This document shows positions 22,268 through 34,444 of a stretch of 64,000 bases of DNA, piece after piece. The stretch lies in the NCBI GenBank assembly GCA_033239525.1, contig BSYO01000024.1:9261991-9325990 (forward strand), read 5' to 3'. Positions within the stretch are counted from its first letter, which is position 1, and each line of letters opens with the position of its first letter. The notes beneath the pieces are model-generated. The model searched no databases. It had not been told where the DNA came from and was given only the letters and a program-made list of their open reading frames with translations. This DNA comes from Nepenthes gracilis (taxonomy: Eukaryota; Streptophyta; Magnoliopsida; Caryophyllales; Nepenthaceae). The position numbers were made by a program, and so were the translations under genes.

Positions 22268-22962
22268 TATAGTGTCCCACATTGGATTGGGAGAGAAAAA
22301 CGAAGCGTCCTTATAAGGGCGTGGATACCTCGCCCCTGTAGATGCGTTTTGGGAGCGGTGGATTCCATTTGCCATGAACAAAATCGTGAGGCCTGTAGGT
22401 TGGGGACGCCGTGAAGTTCTCCCAGGCCTCAGCCTGTAGGCTGGAGACGCCCCGAAATTCTCCTAGGTCAAAGCGGACAATATCTACATGCGGGTGCGTC
22501 GGAAACGTTACAAATGGTATCAGAGCCGGGACCCGGTTCATTGTGCCAGCGAGGACGCTGGGCCTCCAAGGGGGTGGACTGTAGTGTCCCACATTGGATT
22601 GGGGGAGGAAAACGAAGCGTCCTTATAAGGGCTTGGACACCTCCCCCCTTGTAGACGCGTTCTGGGAGCCCGTGGGGGGTTCGCCAAGAGAAAACCTTGA
22701 GGCCTGTATTTGGCTTGGGACGCCGTGAAGTTCCCCAGGCCAAAGAGAACAATATCTCGCCACGCTGTGCCACCGCTGCGCCACTCTGGGGACGCGTTTT
22801 TGGGGCAGTGGACTCCGTCTGCCAGGAACAAAAACGTGAGGCCTATAGGCTGGAGACGCCGTAAAATTCTCCCAAGCCTCGGCCTGTAGGCTGAAAACGC
22901 CGCGAAGTTCTCCCAGGTTAAAGCGGACAATATTTACATGCGGGTGTGCCGGGGACGTTACA
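22268..22962 (+). mobile_element. TRIM (terminal-repeat retrotransposon in miniature)
   Basis: LTRs 22268-22512 (245 bp) and 22580-22962 (383 bp) start T(A/G)TAGTGTCCCACATTGG and end GACGTTACA or AACGTTACA. The 67-bp interior holds only a PBS, TGGTATCAGAGCC (22515-22527, initiator Met-tRNA), and a PPT, AAGGGGGTGGAC (22568-22579). A perfect TSD, AGTAC, flanks it (22263-22267 and 22963-22967). The second LTR carries about 140 bp extra (about 22650-22790), a partial internal duplication with another ACGCCGTGAAGTTC block. There is no coding capacity: overlapping minus-strand ORFs here are chance products of GC-rich LTRs. No 5S rRNA-like segment is seen, so it is not Cassandra. Confidence 0.92.
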
Positions 22963-23066
22963 AGTACTATAAGACTGTTGAATTGATCGCTTGTTAAACC
23001 TGCGAGTATTAATTACCTTGAGATAGTTTCCTAACCGTTGGTGGATGGCACATAATTATTTGTCTA

Positions 23067-23545
23067 CAGTAATAAAATAAGATCCAATAAGATTATTATG
23101 ATATCTAATATTGTTGTGATCTCTATTGAAATATATTTGATAGAACATGTATTATTATTGATTTTCTAATTTTGTGGAATCTTGGTTGCATTCGTGATGT
23201 TCGGTTTTGGTAGAAAACCTTAACAGTAGCTTTTAGTAGCTCTTGAGTTATGATTATGGCATGATTTTGAGTTTCGTATAGTTAATAATTAATTACATGC
23301 TGTTATTATTCTTGCATATTTAATATTGTTATCCAAAATATTTGCTGATTATTGATGTCATTGATTATAATACTTGTTAAATTTTTAATTTTCCCTTATA
23401 ATTTTTTTACTATAGTAATATAATAAGATCATTATTATGATACCTAATATTATTGTGATATCTATTGAGATATATTTGGTAGTTTTGATTTTGTGAAATC
23501 TTAGTTACATTCATGATGTTCGATTTCAGCGGAAACCCTTAATAA
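23067..23545 (+). repeat. Direct duplication (~345-bp unit) interrupted by Copia-2
   Basis: Unit 1 (23067-23411) starts TACAGTAATAAAATAAGATC. Unit 2 starts at 23412 (TATAGTAATATAATAAGATC), is cut at 23545 by Copia-2, and resumes at 29128-29311. Shared words include GATATGATTTTGAGT/GCATGATTTTGAGT, TTTAATATTGT and ATCCAAAATATTT. The duplication therefore predates the Copia-2 insertion. Confidence 0.75.
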
Positions 23546-24009
23546 TGTTCTGGTCACTCCCGTGTGTAGGTGTTTTTCGTCTGAGGACTCAAAATGAAGA
23601 TGAGATCTTTATGCGTTTATGATTCGCGGACTTATTCGCCGAGCAATTGAAGAATCTATATAGAATGTTCGAGGACATGGGATAATGTTTGGGGAAATTG
23701 TCATTGCTTAGAGATATGATGAAAAGCCTAAGGACCCGGACGCAGACAACGCACGTGGATGCCAACTTAAAAGATTGATTTGGCATGCATAATTTCTGGA
23801 GAACATCTGTGCCATTTCTGCGACGTACGATATCCTACAAGACAATTGCAAAGCCGTTGCAGAGCTATACGTACGTTAGGTGGTTGTCTGTTTGTGCAAC
23901 CTCCACGCTGACTAGGCTGTTGTGCAAACAGCCTGTATATATATATACGTTAGGTGGTTGTCTGTTTGTGCAACCTCCACGCTGACTAGGCTGTTGTGCA
24001 AACAGCCTG

Positions 24010-24040
<31 letters not shown>

Positions 24041-24358
24041 ATTTTGGTTCTAGGTGTATGTGAGAGAGGTGGTGTGTGAGATAAGAAGTTTTGTGGGTGC
24101 AAGTTTTCTAAGTGTGAGAGTGTGAAGAGAGAACTGTTTGAGCGACTTGTGCTTTTGCTCTCTATTCTCTTCTCTTGTGGTTTGTGTAACTGTGAAAATT
24201 TACATAGTAATTTTTATTTGTAGACTGTGTGTTCCATAATTTTTTTCTTATTTTAGAAAGGTTTTTCACATAAAACGTTAGTATTTTTCTTCTCTCCCTT
24301 ATTTCTTCTACTCTGCTGCTTGCTCTTGGTTGGTCGGTTGGATGTCATTTTCCCAACA
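23546..24358 (+). repeat. 5' LTR of Copia-2
   Basis: 813 bp, TGTTCTGGTCACTCCC to CATTTTCCCAACA. It is longer than the 734-bp 3' LTR because of the 74-bp duplication at 23873-24020 and a longer (TA)n. Confidence 0.92.
23873..24020 (+). repeat. Perfect 74-bp tandem duplication inside the Copia-2 5' LTR
   Basis: ACGTTAGGTGGTTGTCTGTT starts at 23873 and again at 23947, and the two 74-bp units appear identical. Each contains a TTTGTGCAAC/GTTGTGCAAAC near-palindrome and ends in (TA)n. The 3' LTR has one diverged unit, so this arose after insertion. Confidence 0.9.
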
Positions 24359-24360
24359 AG

Positions 24361-24374
24361 TGGTATCAGAGGCG
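24361..24374 (+). other. Primer binding site of Copia-2
   Basis: TGGTATCAGAGGCG, 2 nt after the LTR end, complementary to initiator Met-tRNA. Confidence 0.9.
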
Positions 24375-24395
24375 TGATTTAGAGCTTGCGATTAA

Positions 24396-25249
24396 ATGAT
24401 GTCGTCTTTAAAGAATTTTCCATTTAATGTGGAGCAGTTTAATGGATAAGGTAATTTCATCCTCTAGTAAGAAAAAGTAAAAAATATCTTGACTCGAGAA
24501 AAAGCAGTGAAAGTATTGACAAAGAAGGATGAGAAGTCGAAAAACTTGACCGAGGAGGAATGGTAGGATAATAGGGATCTTACAAATTGTACTATAAAAT
24601 TATGTCTGACGGGCAATACATTGCACGAGGTTCTTAGCTTAACAGATCCGGTTGAGGTTTGGGAGAAACTTAAAAGCGGATATAAGTCTAAGTTCTTGAC
24701 AACGAGACTGCATGTAAAGAAGCAGTTTTGTAGACTGCATTTGTCCGAAGGAGGTAGCTTTAAAAAGCATCTGGACGAGTTTAATAGGATCTTAACGTGG
24801 TTGTCGGCCATTGATAAGGAAATCAAAGAGAAGGATAAGGTGTTGGTATTGTTGGTTTCTCTGCTAACTTCGTACGACCACATTGTAACAACCTTATTGT
24901 TTGAAAATGACACACTTAAGTTGGATGAGGTCGTTGCATCCTTACTCATGAATGAAGTAAGGCGATCTCAAGGAGCCTTCACTTCTTCTCACTCTAAGGT
25001 GCTCTTAACTGAGTCACGACGAAGAAGGGACATAGCCCAAAGTATGGTGAAAAGGGTCGCAGTAAGTCGCGCTTAAGGTTTCAAAACATTGAGTGTCATC
25101 ATTGTGACAAGAATGGCCACTTTAAGAAATTTCGCTACAAATGAAAATGTAAGAACACTAAAAGAAAAAATAAAGCAGAAAAGGGGTGAGGAGAAGAAAA
25201 GACCTCAGTCTCAGTAGTTACAAGAGGAGATCTCCTGTTAACTTGTAAA
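24396..25249 (+). pseudogene. gag: Copia-2 gag remnant
   Basis: Starts near MMSSLKNFPFNVEQFNG. A UBN2-like Copia Gag core follows at 24621-25076 (WEKLKSGYKSKFLTTRLHVK, then FKKHLDEFNRILTWLSAIDK). After a frameshift the zinc knuckle reads CHHCDKNGHFKKFR (about 25095-25135): its last Cys has become Arg. Several stops occur in the first 200 bp. Pol follows about 170 bp later. Confidence 0.8.
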
Positions 25250-28200
25250 ATGGACAACGTGATGAGTATGATGGATCACGAGTCTAACTGGATGATAGAT
25301 ACAGGTGCTTCCATGCATGTCACGTCTAGAAAGGGACTGTTTACATCTTATACTCTGGGAGACTTTGGAGTAGTAAGGATGAAAAATGAAGGTACGTTAC
25401 CAGTTGTTGGCAGAGGTGGTGTGTTGCTGGTCACAAATAATGAGATAAGGTTATTGTTGAAAGATGTACGGTATATCCCTGATATTCGGCTAAACATAAT
25501 TTCAATTGGCGGGTTGGATGATGAAGGTTATTACAATATCTTTTGTGAAGGAGAATGGAAGTTGATTAGAAGGTCTCTGGTCATTACTCGAGGACAGAAG
25601 ATTACTGGCCTATATGTAATGAAGCCATCTGCTGTGGCTGTGGACATGAATGTCACAAGTAGTGAGGAGTTCTCAGACCTGTGGCACCATTGGCTGAATC
25701 ACATGAGTGACAAAGGATTATGTCATTTGGCCAAAAAAGGACTTATTCCTGAAATGAAGATAGATGGATTGAGGACTTGTCCTCATTGCATGGTAAGAAA
25801 GCAAAGAAGGGTCTCGTTCTAGGGATACTCGTCCTCTATAAAGGCGAAACTACTTGACCTGGTTCACACTGATGTGTGTGGACTATTTAAAAAAAAAGTT
25901 ATTCGAAGGGGCTCAATATTTCATGTCGTTTATTGACGACTATTTGAGGAAGTTATCGGTTTACTCACTTAAGATCAATGATCAAGTCCTCGGTACCTTT
26001 GAGTATTTTTATGCTCTAGTGGAACGACAGATGGGAAAGAAGCTAAAGTCTGTCCGAAGTGACAATGGTGGCGAGTACATTAGAGCATTTGATGCCTATT
26101 GCTGAAAGCATGGCATAAGGCATCAGAAGACGCCACCAAAGATGCTACAGTTGAATAAAGTGGTCAAGCGGATAAACCGCACACTCTTGGAAAGGGTCGG
26201 GTGCCTACTTTCTGAGGCAAAGCTTCCTGGATCTTTCTAGGCAGAAGTTATGAAGACGGTAGCTATATCATCAATAGGTCGTCCAGTAGACCCATAAATG
26301 GTGAAGTTCTAGAGAAGATATGGACTGAAAAGGAGCCTTCTTATAATCATCTTTGGACATTTGATTATAAGGCATTTGTTCATGTCTCAAAGAATGAGAG
26401 GACCAAGCTTGAGCCAAAGACGAAACAATATGTCTTTCTAGGTTACGGAGAAGATAAACTGGGATACAAATTCTATGACCCAGTTGAGAAGAAACTTGTA
26501 CGGTCAATGGATGTGGTGTTTGCTGAAAGAGAAATAATTTAGGATATTGGAAAAAAGTCCATATCTGATGATGACCGAACGGACAAGATAGTATTGGTGA
26601 TGTCCGTCCGATACCCCTTCACTATGAGGTCGATGGCTCAAGAGTGGCCGAGGAGTGTAATGAAGATGGCACGGTACCTAATGAAGAAGAGAATGAAGCC
26701 ATTCCTCAACTAATCGAGGAGGTTCCTATCCGACGCTCTAAGAGAGATAGGAGACCGTCTATCCAACTGTCATCCAGTGAGTATGTTCTACTTACTAATG
26801 CAGGTGAGCCTGAAGACTTTAATGAGGTTATGAAGGATGAGAATAAGGAGAAATGGCTGGGAGCCTTACAAGATGAAATGAGTTCTTTACATGAAAATCA
26901 TACATTTGATTTGACCAAACTGCCAAAGGGGAAGAGAGCCCTAAAGAATAAATGGGTCTTCCGTTTAAAGACAATTAAAAATACCACACAGTCACGGTAC
27001 AATGTGCGACTGGTGGTAAAGGGCTTTAATCAGAGAAAGGGCATTGATTATTATGAGATATTTGCCGCAATAGTAAAGATATCCTTAATAAGGATAGTGC
27101 TTGGTTTGACAGCTCTTCTGAACTTGTCGGTAGAGCAACTGAATGTCCGAATGATATTTCTCTATGGTGACCTTGAGGAAGAGATTTATATGGAGTAGTT
27201 GGAGGGATTCAAGGTGATGGGGAAGAAATAATTAGTATGTCATCTAAGGAAAAGCCTGTATGGGTTAAAAAGGCTCCAAGATAATGGTATAAGAAGTTTG
27301 AGTTTGTCATGGTGGGTCAATGATACCAAAGGACTACCTCTAAGTACAGCGTCTTTATGCAGAGATTTTTCGAGAACGACATTGTCATCCTTCTTCTTTA
27401 TGTGGACGACATGCTGATCGTCAGACAGAACAGTATTCGGATCAAGGAATTAAAGAAGCAATTGGGACAGTCATTTTCCATGAAGGACTTGGGGTCAGCG
27501 AAGTAGATTATAGGAATTAGAATATTTTGCGATCGGAAGAACAAGAAGCTACAGCTATTCCAAGAGAGCTATATTAAGAAAGTGCTACAGCAGTTCAATA
27601 TGGATAAGTCTAAACCAGTGAGCATACCGTTGGCATGCCACTTCAGGTTAAGTAGAAGGCAATATCCATCCTTAAACACAGAAAAAGCCAGTATGAGAGG
27701 TATACCCAACTCATCGGCCGTTGGTAACTTGATGTACGCAGCAGTGTGCATAAGGCAGGATATTACTCATGCTGTTGGCACTATTAGTAGATTTCTCTCA
27801 AACCCGGAGAAGGATCATTGGTCTACTGTGAAGTAGATTTTGAGATATCTCCAGGGGACTTCAAGGATGTGTCTGCATTTTGGAAAAGAGAAGCTACAGT
27901 TGATTAGCTACACAGATGCGGATATGGCCAGAGATATTGACTCTCAAAAATCCATTTCAGGGTATTTAATCAAGTTTGCCTGAGGGACAATCTCCTGGCA
28001 ATCTAAATTGTAGAAGTATGTTGCTCTTTTCACTACGGAGGTCGAGTTCATTGTAGTCACTGAAGCCAGCAAGGAAATGTTATGGATGAAAATGTTCATT
28101 CAAGAGTTGGGTTTGAGGCAAGAGAAGTATATATTGCTCTGTGATAGCCAAAGCTTCATACATCTATGTAACAACTTCTCACTCCATTCAAGATCGAAAT

Positions 28201-28379
28201 ATATTGATATTCGATATTATTGGGTGAGAGATATTATTGATGAAGGATGGTTGTCAGTAGAGAAAGTTTGGACGGATGAAAATAGGCCAGATATGATGAT
28301 CAAAGTATTGCATAAGGAAAAGTTAGAAGCTTGCTGTGACATTTCTAGCCTGATTGATTCTGTTCTCATACGGTTGTGA
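25250..28379 (+). pseudogene. Copia-2 pol remnant (PR-IN-RT-RH)
   Basis: Protease SNWMIDTGASMHVTSRKGL near 25280 keeps the D-T-G triad. Integrase: LWHHWLNHMSDKGLCHLAKK (about 25680; the first His region is altered) and RSDNGGEYI (about 26058). RT: NKWVFRLKTIKN (about 26948) and an intact YVDD box at 27399-27410. RNase H ends near 28379 (LIDSVLIRL). The frame changes several times (segments starting 25250, 25854, 26644 and 27582) with many stops. Same domain order and family as Copia-1. Confidence 0.85.
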
Positions 28380-28388
28380 GGAAAAGTT

Positions 28389-29122
28389 TATTGTAGTCAC
28401 TCCCGTATGGAGGTGTTTTTCGTCCAAGGACTCAGATTGATGATGAGATCTTTATGTGTTTATGGTCCGCGGACTTATTCGCTAAGTAATTGAGGAATCT
28501 ATACAGAATGTCCGAGGACATGGGATAATGTCTGAGGACATTGTCATTACCGGGAGGCATGTTGGAAAGCACGAGGACCTGGACGCAAACAGTGCACGTG
28601 GATGTCAGCTCAGAAGATTTATTGGGCATGCATGATTTCTGGAGAATATGTACGCTATTTCTACAAAGTACGATATCCTGCAGGACAGTTACGGAGCCGT
28701 TACAAAGTTGTACGTGCGTCAAGTGGCTATCTGTCTGTGAAACCTCCACGCTGACTAGGCGGTTGTGCAAATAGCCTATATATATATATATATATATATT
28801 TGTATTTTGGTTTTGGGCGTATGTGACACTGGTGGTGTGCGAGATAAGAAATTTTGTGAGTGTAAGTTTTCTAAAGTGTGAGAGTGTAAAGAGAGAACTG
28901 TGTGAGTGACTTGTGCTCTTACTCTTTATTCTCTTCTCTTGTAGTTTGTGTAATCGTGAAAACTTACATAGTGATATCTGTTTATGGATTATATGTCCCG
29001 TAATTTTGTTCTTGTTTTAGAAGGATTTTCAACGTAAAACGTTGGTGTTCTTCTTCTCTCTCTTATTTCTTCTACTCTATTACTTGTTCCTAGTTGGCCC
29101 GTCGGATGCCATTTCCCCAACA
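28389..29122 (+). repeat. 3' LTR of Copia-2
   Basis: Follows GTGAGGAAAAGTT (a weakened PPT). The start is TATTGTAGTCACTCCC, the initial TG having become TA. It ends CATTTCCCCAACA before the TSD AATAA. Confidence 0.9.
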
Positions 29123-29127
29123 AATAA

Positions 29128-29611
29128 TAGCTTTTAATAGCTCTTTAATTATGATTACGATATGATTTTGAGTCTCGTATAGTTGATAATTGACTGCATA
29201 TTGTTATTATTATTATATATTTAATATTGTCATCCAAAATATTTATTGATTGTTGATATTATTGATTATATCACCTGTTAAATTTTTAACTTTATAATTT
29301 CTTGACCCCATAGTAGAGTTGGTTGATAGTGTGCCGGTGGAGATTGATCATTTGTTGAGGAGATTTCAATAGAGAAATTATTTCAGAGACTAGCTACTTA
29401 TTGTTGAGAGCTGAGAGATTTCTTTTCCATTTTGATAGTTGTTAATTAGTTTATTAGGCTTGCATTCACTTGAGTTTTATTTTGTTATGGATATTTTAGT
29501 TATCTGTTATTTTGAAAATTTTGATATTATGATAAATATTTTATATATGATGGATTTATGATGTGAATTTATGGTTGAATTTTATGTGTAGTCAATCTGA
29601 GTTAGATCAGA
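29128..29611. other. Rest of the interrupted duplication and unassigned AT-rich DNA
   Basis: 29128-29311 completes unit 2 of the ~345-bp duplication. 29312-29611 has no recognised content and ends where Athila protease-linker reading begins on the minus strand. Confidence 0.5.
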
Positions 29612-30900
29612 CGATTTAGGTCGAAGTTGCTACAATGGAAGCTCCTTGAATTTTGTTGCCATGTCAGTTTCACATATTCCTAGGGTTTGTCAAAAATTAA
29701 ACAAATACTAGCATACTCATTGGAATCAATAATATTGATAAACACATAATTGCATGGGAAGTGCTCAAAAGGGTCAGAATTGCTTGTTGTTGTGTCCCAC
29801 TCCTCTATGAGCTCGCCTATCAATATATTGCCTACTTGCACTCCTCTTCTAGTAGCTGTCGGTTGGTGTGGAAAATGTAGTACAGTTAATAAGAGCATTA
29901 GCTGTGGTGAGAAAAGGTCAACCTAATTGGGATCTTCAAATCTGAATTAACAATGGAATGTGTGTCCAACAGCAAAAAATCAATTGTATAGTAAATTTTA
30001 TCAATTTAGGCCAACACATCTTCGAGTATTTCTCTCGATCTCTTAATAGATCAGTATACAAGTTGCAATATCACAAATATTCATGTGATTATTTCACTCT
30101 ATCCCAATTGCAAGTAAATTGAATAAGGCTTGAGATTGACACTAGCCCCTAAATCTAACGAGGCATGCACAAACTCATGTTTTCCAATAATACAAAAAAT
30201 CATAAGGTATTTACGATATTTATACTTAGGTGAGATTCTCTGTTTAAACAAAGCATCAATTTTTTCTATTAGAATAGCATTTTTATTAAATTAACTTTTA
30301 CGTAGGTTGGAATCTATTTTAACAAATATCAATAAAAGTATTGATTTTCACTTGCCTTAAGTTCTCTACGATTTTGCTGTCTGAGCTTAGTGCCTGCAAA
30401 TTATACTTCAATGCTTGAGGAAAGCTGCACTAACTGGACTTTTCAATGTTTTCTCTTCTTTAAGCAGATCAAGACAATGACCCTTTGAATTTTTATTAAC
30501 AAGAGCTTTATTGGTGTGCTTAGAGATTGACCATAGCAAGTGGTAACGGCATTGACCCTCTTGAGGTCTTTTTCAAAAGTGGTGGTTTGTGCTATGTTCG
30601 GACTTTGAGAATTTGGTTCAGTCTAGGATGGCACGTTTTCTAGGTCATTCACAATTAAAGAATTTGTTAACTTGGACAAATGACTTTTCATTTCTTTATT
30701 CCCCTCTATCAATGATTCAAATCATTGATTTACCCTATTTTGAGCATCAATAAAATGTTTGCACATTATCCTAAGAAACTTTTAGAGTGATATGGTGCAT
30801 GAGGTGCCTAGTATTATGATGCAGGATACGTCCTCAGAAGTTATGCATGTGAAAGATGTTGATGTAGTTGGAATTCTATCACAACCCTAGTATGGAAACA
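29612..30900 (-). pseudogene. Athila-type Gypsy gag-protease remnant
   Basis: Minus strand, reading down from 30900: Gag C-terminal region (IEGNKEMKSHLSKLTNSL about 30700; VNAVTT-YGQSLSTP about 30540), then ELRQVKINTF (about 30360), then the protease HEFVHASLDLGASVNLKPYS at about 30120-30180. The D-L-G-A-S core is characteristic of Athila-type aspartic proteases. NALINC (about 29890) and FKELPLLQQLRPKSS (about 29615-29655) lead towards RT. The RT itself is found at 18827-19795, so the ~9.8-kb block between is an insertion in the PR-RT linker. Multiple frameshifts and stops. The right end is cut at 30900 by the LTR of element E. Confidence 0.72.
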
Positions 30901-31363
30901 TGTATATAACGACAACATAAAGCATTAACCAAAACCGAGTTGAGATGTTCCCTCTACCGTTAGTTAATCCTACAATTAGCTACAAATATATTATATGTCA
31001 CATCCCAAGATTCAGACAATCTTTCATTGCTTGGCCCTATGATCGATATAGCTGCACAATTATAAAAAATGCATGAGGGAAATCATGTATTATTGTAAGT
31101 CCAACAACATCATACAATCCACATAATTCAAGGTCCTTCAGTCATAATTCAAAGTATTGCAATAAAATACATGCCCATGCTAAACATCTTCCATATTGTT
31201 TCCATATTTCTACTACAATTCTAGAAATACAATAAGAATAATTTCTAACAATCCATTCGAAAACTATTATTTGGCTATAACATGCAAGTGATCTATGCTT
31301 GATAATCTGAAAAGCAAAAAAATATAGTAATAATAAGCCTAAATCTTAGCAATATATATATAT
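30901..31363 (-). repeat. 3' LTR of Gypsy element E, distal part
   Basis: It matches 47764-48014, the 5' LTR end of E: shared words TATATAAC, CATAAAG(C/T)ATTAACCAAAA, GTTAGTTAATCCTA and GACCCTATGATC/GGCCCTATGATC. It is cut by the Sirevirus at 31364 and continues at 42110. Orientation minus. Confidence 0.65.
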
Positions 31364-31484
31364 TGTTAGACTCATTTATGGGTTGACATATTTCATGGCA
31401 GTATCTAATCTGTTGTCGGCACTGGTTGTATTTTGCTGAAGATCTGCATTAGAGTGTATCACTTGCTATTTATTGAAGTGCTCT
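31364..31484 (+). repeat. Sirevirus 5' LTR, first part
   Basis: 121 bp matching 40950-41070. It is cut after GCTCT by the insertion of LTR C; the other side reads GCCCT (34445-34449), as does the intact 3' LTR (GTGCCCT). Confidence 0.85.
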
Positions 31485-34444
31485 TGTAATATCCCGAATT
31501 TTTCTCCGACATAATTGAGATTATTTATTTTTTTGGGTGATTGGGGCGTTAGAAAAATTAATTGAATATTATGAAAATTTGGAGAATATTTGGATTTGTG
31601 GGCCGGTATTCGAGGTGTATCCGTTCTATTATTCGAGTATCGATTTGGGTTTTAGAATAAAGAAAATGAAATATATAAATATATAAAATAATAATAATAA
31701 TAATAACAACGGAAGTAGAAGGAGGAAGGAAAAGAAGGGAGAAAATGAGAAGTAGGGGCTCAGGCGAGGGTTTTACGGGGAAAGAAAGAGAGGAGAGAGA
31801 GATAGAGAGAAGGACTTCGTTGCCAGTGGCAGCGATCGCGCTGAAGACGGCGGCAACCACGGTGGACGGTGGGAGCGACAGCAGCTTGCAGGCATCGCAA
31901 CGGCAGCCGAAGGCGGCGCAGCAGCCACGCGCGGAGAGAACTGCACGAAGGAGAAGAGAGGAAACAGAGGCCCCTGAGTCCAATTCCGGTTTCAAATTAG
32001 TTGGAAAAGTTATAGATCGGGTCGAAGTAAGTATATTTGTACTCTCCTTTTTCATTTTTATGCATGTCCATCTTGGGTTGGCACTCTTTACCTGTGCCCT
32101 GGGTGCTTTTGGTTTTCGATTTTTAAGGCTTTTACTTAAATTTACTTTTGAATATTATTATTCATAACCCTAATACAAAAATATTTTGATTTCGTGTTCG
32201 ATTTGTGAGATTTATGTGGATTTTAGCATCCGGTGACCCTTACCCATTCCTAGACCGAATTCACCAGTTATTTTGGAAATTATGTATAATTTGGCCTTAG
32301 ATAATTGTTACCCATAACTTGAGCATGCAAATATATGAATTTCGCGTCCGATTTTATAATTTTGAACCGTTTTCAAACACAAAAAACCCTAAACCCGCGC
32401 CTCGAAGGAGTCCACCGATTAAATTAGGATTTTTACATAAATTAGTTTTAGAATATGGTTACCCGCATGTTGAATATGTTGTTAATTGGGTGTCCAAATT
32501 GGTGATTTTATATGGTTTTGTACTTACCGGAATCCAAACCCACGCCCTTTCAAATTTTACCCAAATTGACCGTAATTTATGTATGATTTGACTTCAAAAA
32601 TTCGTAATTTTTGTTTTATAGGCGCGGCCATCCCGTATGTTTGGTATTTATGCCAAAGGAATTATATGTGATAATTTTTACGTATCCCAGAAATATAGTC
32701 GAACATAAGCAATGATATTTAACTGCACATACGCTAATTGTATCATCTTGTATATGGTCTGAAAATTATGATGTATGAGATTATAAAGGAATTTGTCATC
32801 TGAAAGTTCTAAAGGTATATTTGGCTTAACATGGTAAGAATTTTCTACATGTACCAAATCCCATGATAATCTATACACGCATCACAAATATATTAATCTA
32901 AAATGTTCCATGAATCGTGTTATGAATTAATTGCCAAGAATTATCGATCGAAAGCTTAAGATTCTCTTGGTTTAATTTAAAAGAAAATCCTAAAATCTCT
33001 AAGCTCCAAAGGAAATTATGCACAGAATCAAAAACACATGAGGATTTAAAATCACAAGAAAATATAAAAATTTGTATCGAAATGTTAAGCTCCAAAAAAG
33101 AAGAATTATGTATTAACTATGATCGCGTGAGGACCCGAACTCACAAAAATATGAAAATTTATATCGGAATATGGCTATGGAAATAAGAAAGGAAATTTGA
33201 TAATGGAGGGAATTTTGTAATCGAGAGATATATTTTTGGACTGATGGACTTTTGGACTGGTGGACTCTTGGAACGTTCTCCAATAGAGTGGGACTGAAGG
33301 ATTTTGTACTCAAGATCAGAATTCCCTAATGATCAAGAAACTCGGACCAACAGTTATGGATAACAAACTTAGACATGCCAAAATATTATGGTGGAACCTC
33401 AAGGATTACTTTGACCGTGCATCCTGACCGAATTTTATCGCAGGTGATATTCTTGGCATGCCTTAGTATATTATAGTGGGATGTCATGGTCTATTTTTGA
33501 ATCACTAAGTGGTAGACGATCCCGTTTATAAGGATTGTATATAGACGACCCGCCTCTGGGTCTTAATAGGAGAAGCATGGACTTTTGATTGTGTAGGTGC
33601 ACACAATCCGGGTTACGACCAATCGCTCATTTGTCAGTGAGGCCTACTAATCTTGGCTGCCAAACGAAATAAATTTTCAGTATAAATTAACAACTAAGAC
33701 AAGATAAAGGAATGAACCAAAGAAATATAAAATGAATCATGAAAGCATTCCTTAATAAATCACGAATTATAGTCTCATATGCATCATTGACCTTCGTATA
33801 TACATTATCATGTTTTGAACATGAAACTATGCACGTCTTTTAATACATTGTTACGTTTTAAATATGAACCTGCATGTTCCTTAATATGTTTATGTGCATT
33901 GTTAAACTTTTAGCTCACATTTACTATTTTTTCCCTCCAAATGAGTATGAGATGCACCCGTCGAGATAGAGTAGAGGTCTGAGTCAGCTAGATGTCGATG
34001 ACGATGGAAGACGACCTTATGGACATAGCATTGAAGACCTGTATCCTCTGATGAATCATTTTATTTTCTGATAGTTTTTATATGTAGTTGTCTGATGAAG
34101 ATGATGATATACCCATAATATAGCTTCCGCTATATTTAATTAATGTTTATGCTTCTACAGGTACTTTTGGTTAATTTTTGGATACCTAGTGGCATCCATT
34201 CTGAGCCAACGCCGTACCAAAGCTATGACGTTGGTGCCATGTAAAGATTTTGTGGCGTTGGGATCCTGTGTGTTGTTGATGAATGGGTTGTAGTAAATTT
34301 TGTGGTTTCTTTTGGGTCCCTGGTTGGGATGTTATTATACATTATAATTATTGTATAGAATATTTACAGATTTTATATTTAGTCGACGACCGTATTACAG
34401 TCAAAATTTTACTAGATTTTTGATAGAAAATATGGGACGTCACA
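31485..34444 (+). mobile_element. LTR C: long Gypsy solo LTR (Tekay/Del-like)
   Basis: Starts TGTAATATCCCGAATTTTT and ends ATATGGGACGTCACA, with imperfect inverted ends and flanks GCTCT/GCCCT (TSD, one change). 2960 bp with no gag or pol, so a solo LTR. An (AAT)n promoter-proximal stretch (about 31680-31710), a purine-rich leader (31730-31815) and a splice-like GGTCGAAGTAAGTAT at about 32018 recur in LTRs A, B, D and H. The 140-codon + strand ORF at 31745-32167 lies in this leader and is not judged a gene. Confidence 0.8.

Larger units (their letters stand above)
23546..29122 (+). mobile_element. Copia-2: full-length but decayed Tork/TNT1-like element
   Basis: 5' LTR 23546-24358, PBS 24361, gag, pol, 3' LTR 28389-29122, and a perfect 5-bp TSD AATAA (23541-23545 and 29123-29127). 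Same family as Copia-1. The LTRs differ visibly at many positions and the ORFs carry frameshifts, so it looks older than Copia-1 judged by coding decay. Confidence 0.93.

Noticed and set aside
22311..22930. Three overlapping minus-strand ORFs of 93-130 codons
   Set aside because: They lie wholly in the TRIM LTRs, share no domain, and repeat each other because the LTRs are repeats.
22268..22962. Cassandra-type TRIM with a 5S rRNA segment
   Set aside because: No 5S internal promoter-like sequence was found in either LTR.
24361..24374. Possible tRNA gene fragment
   Set aside because: It is a primer binding site next to an LTR end; no cloverleaf surrounds it. The same holds for 12391 and 22515.
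31745..32167. 140-codon + strand ORF, Arg/Glu-rich N terminus
   Set aside because: It falls in the purine-rich leader of LTR C. The same leader gives unrelated ORFs in LTRs A, B and H, and there is no domain.
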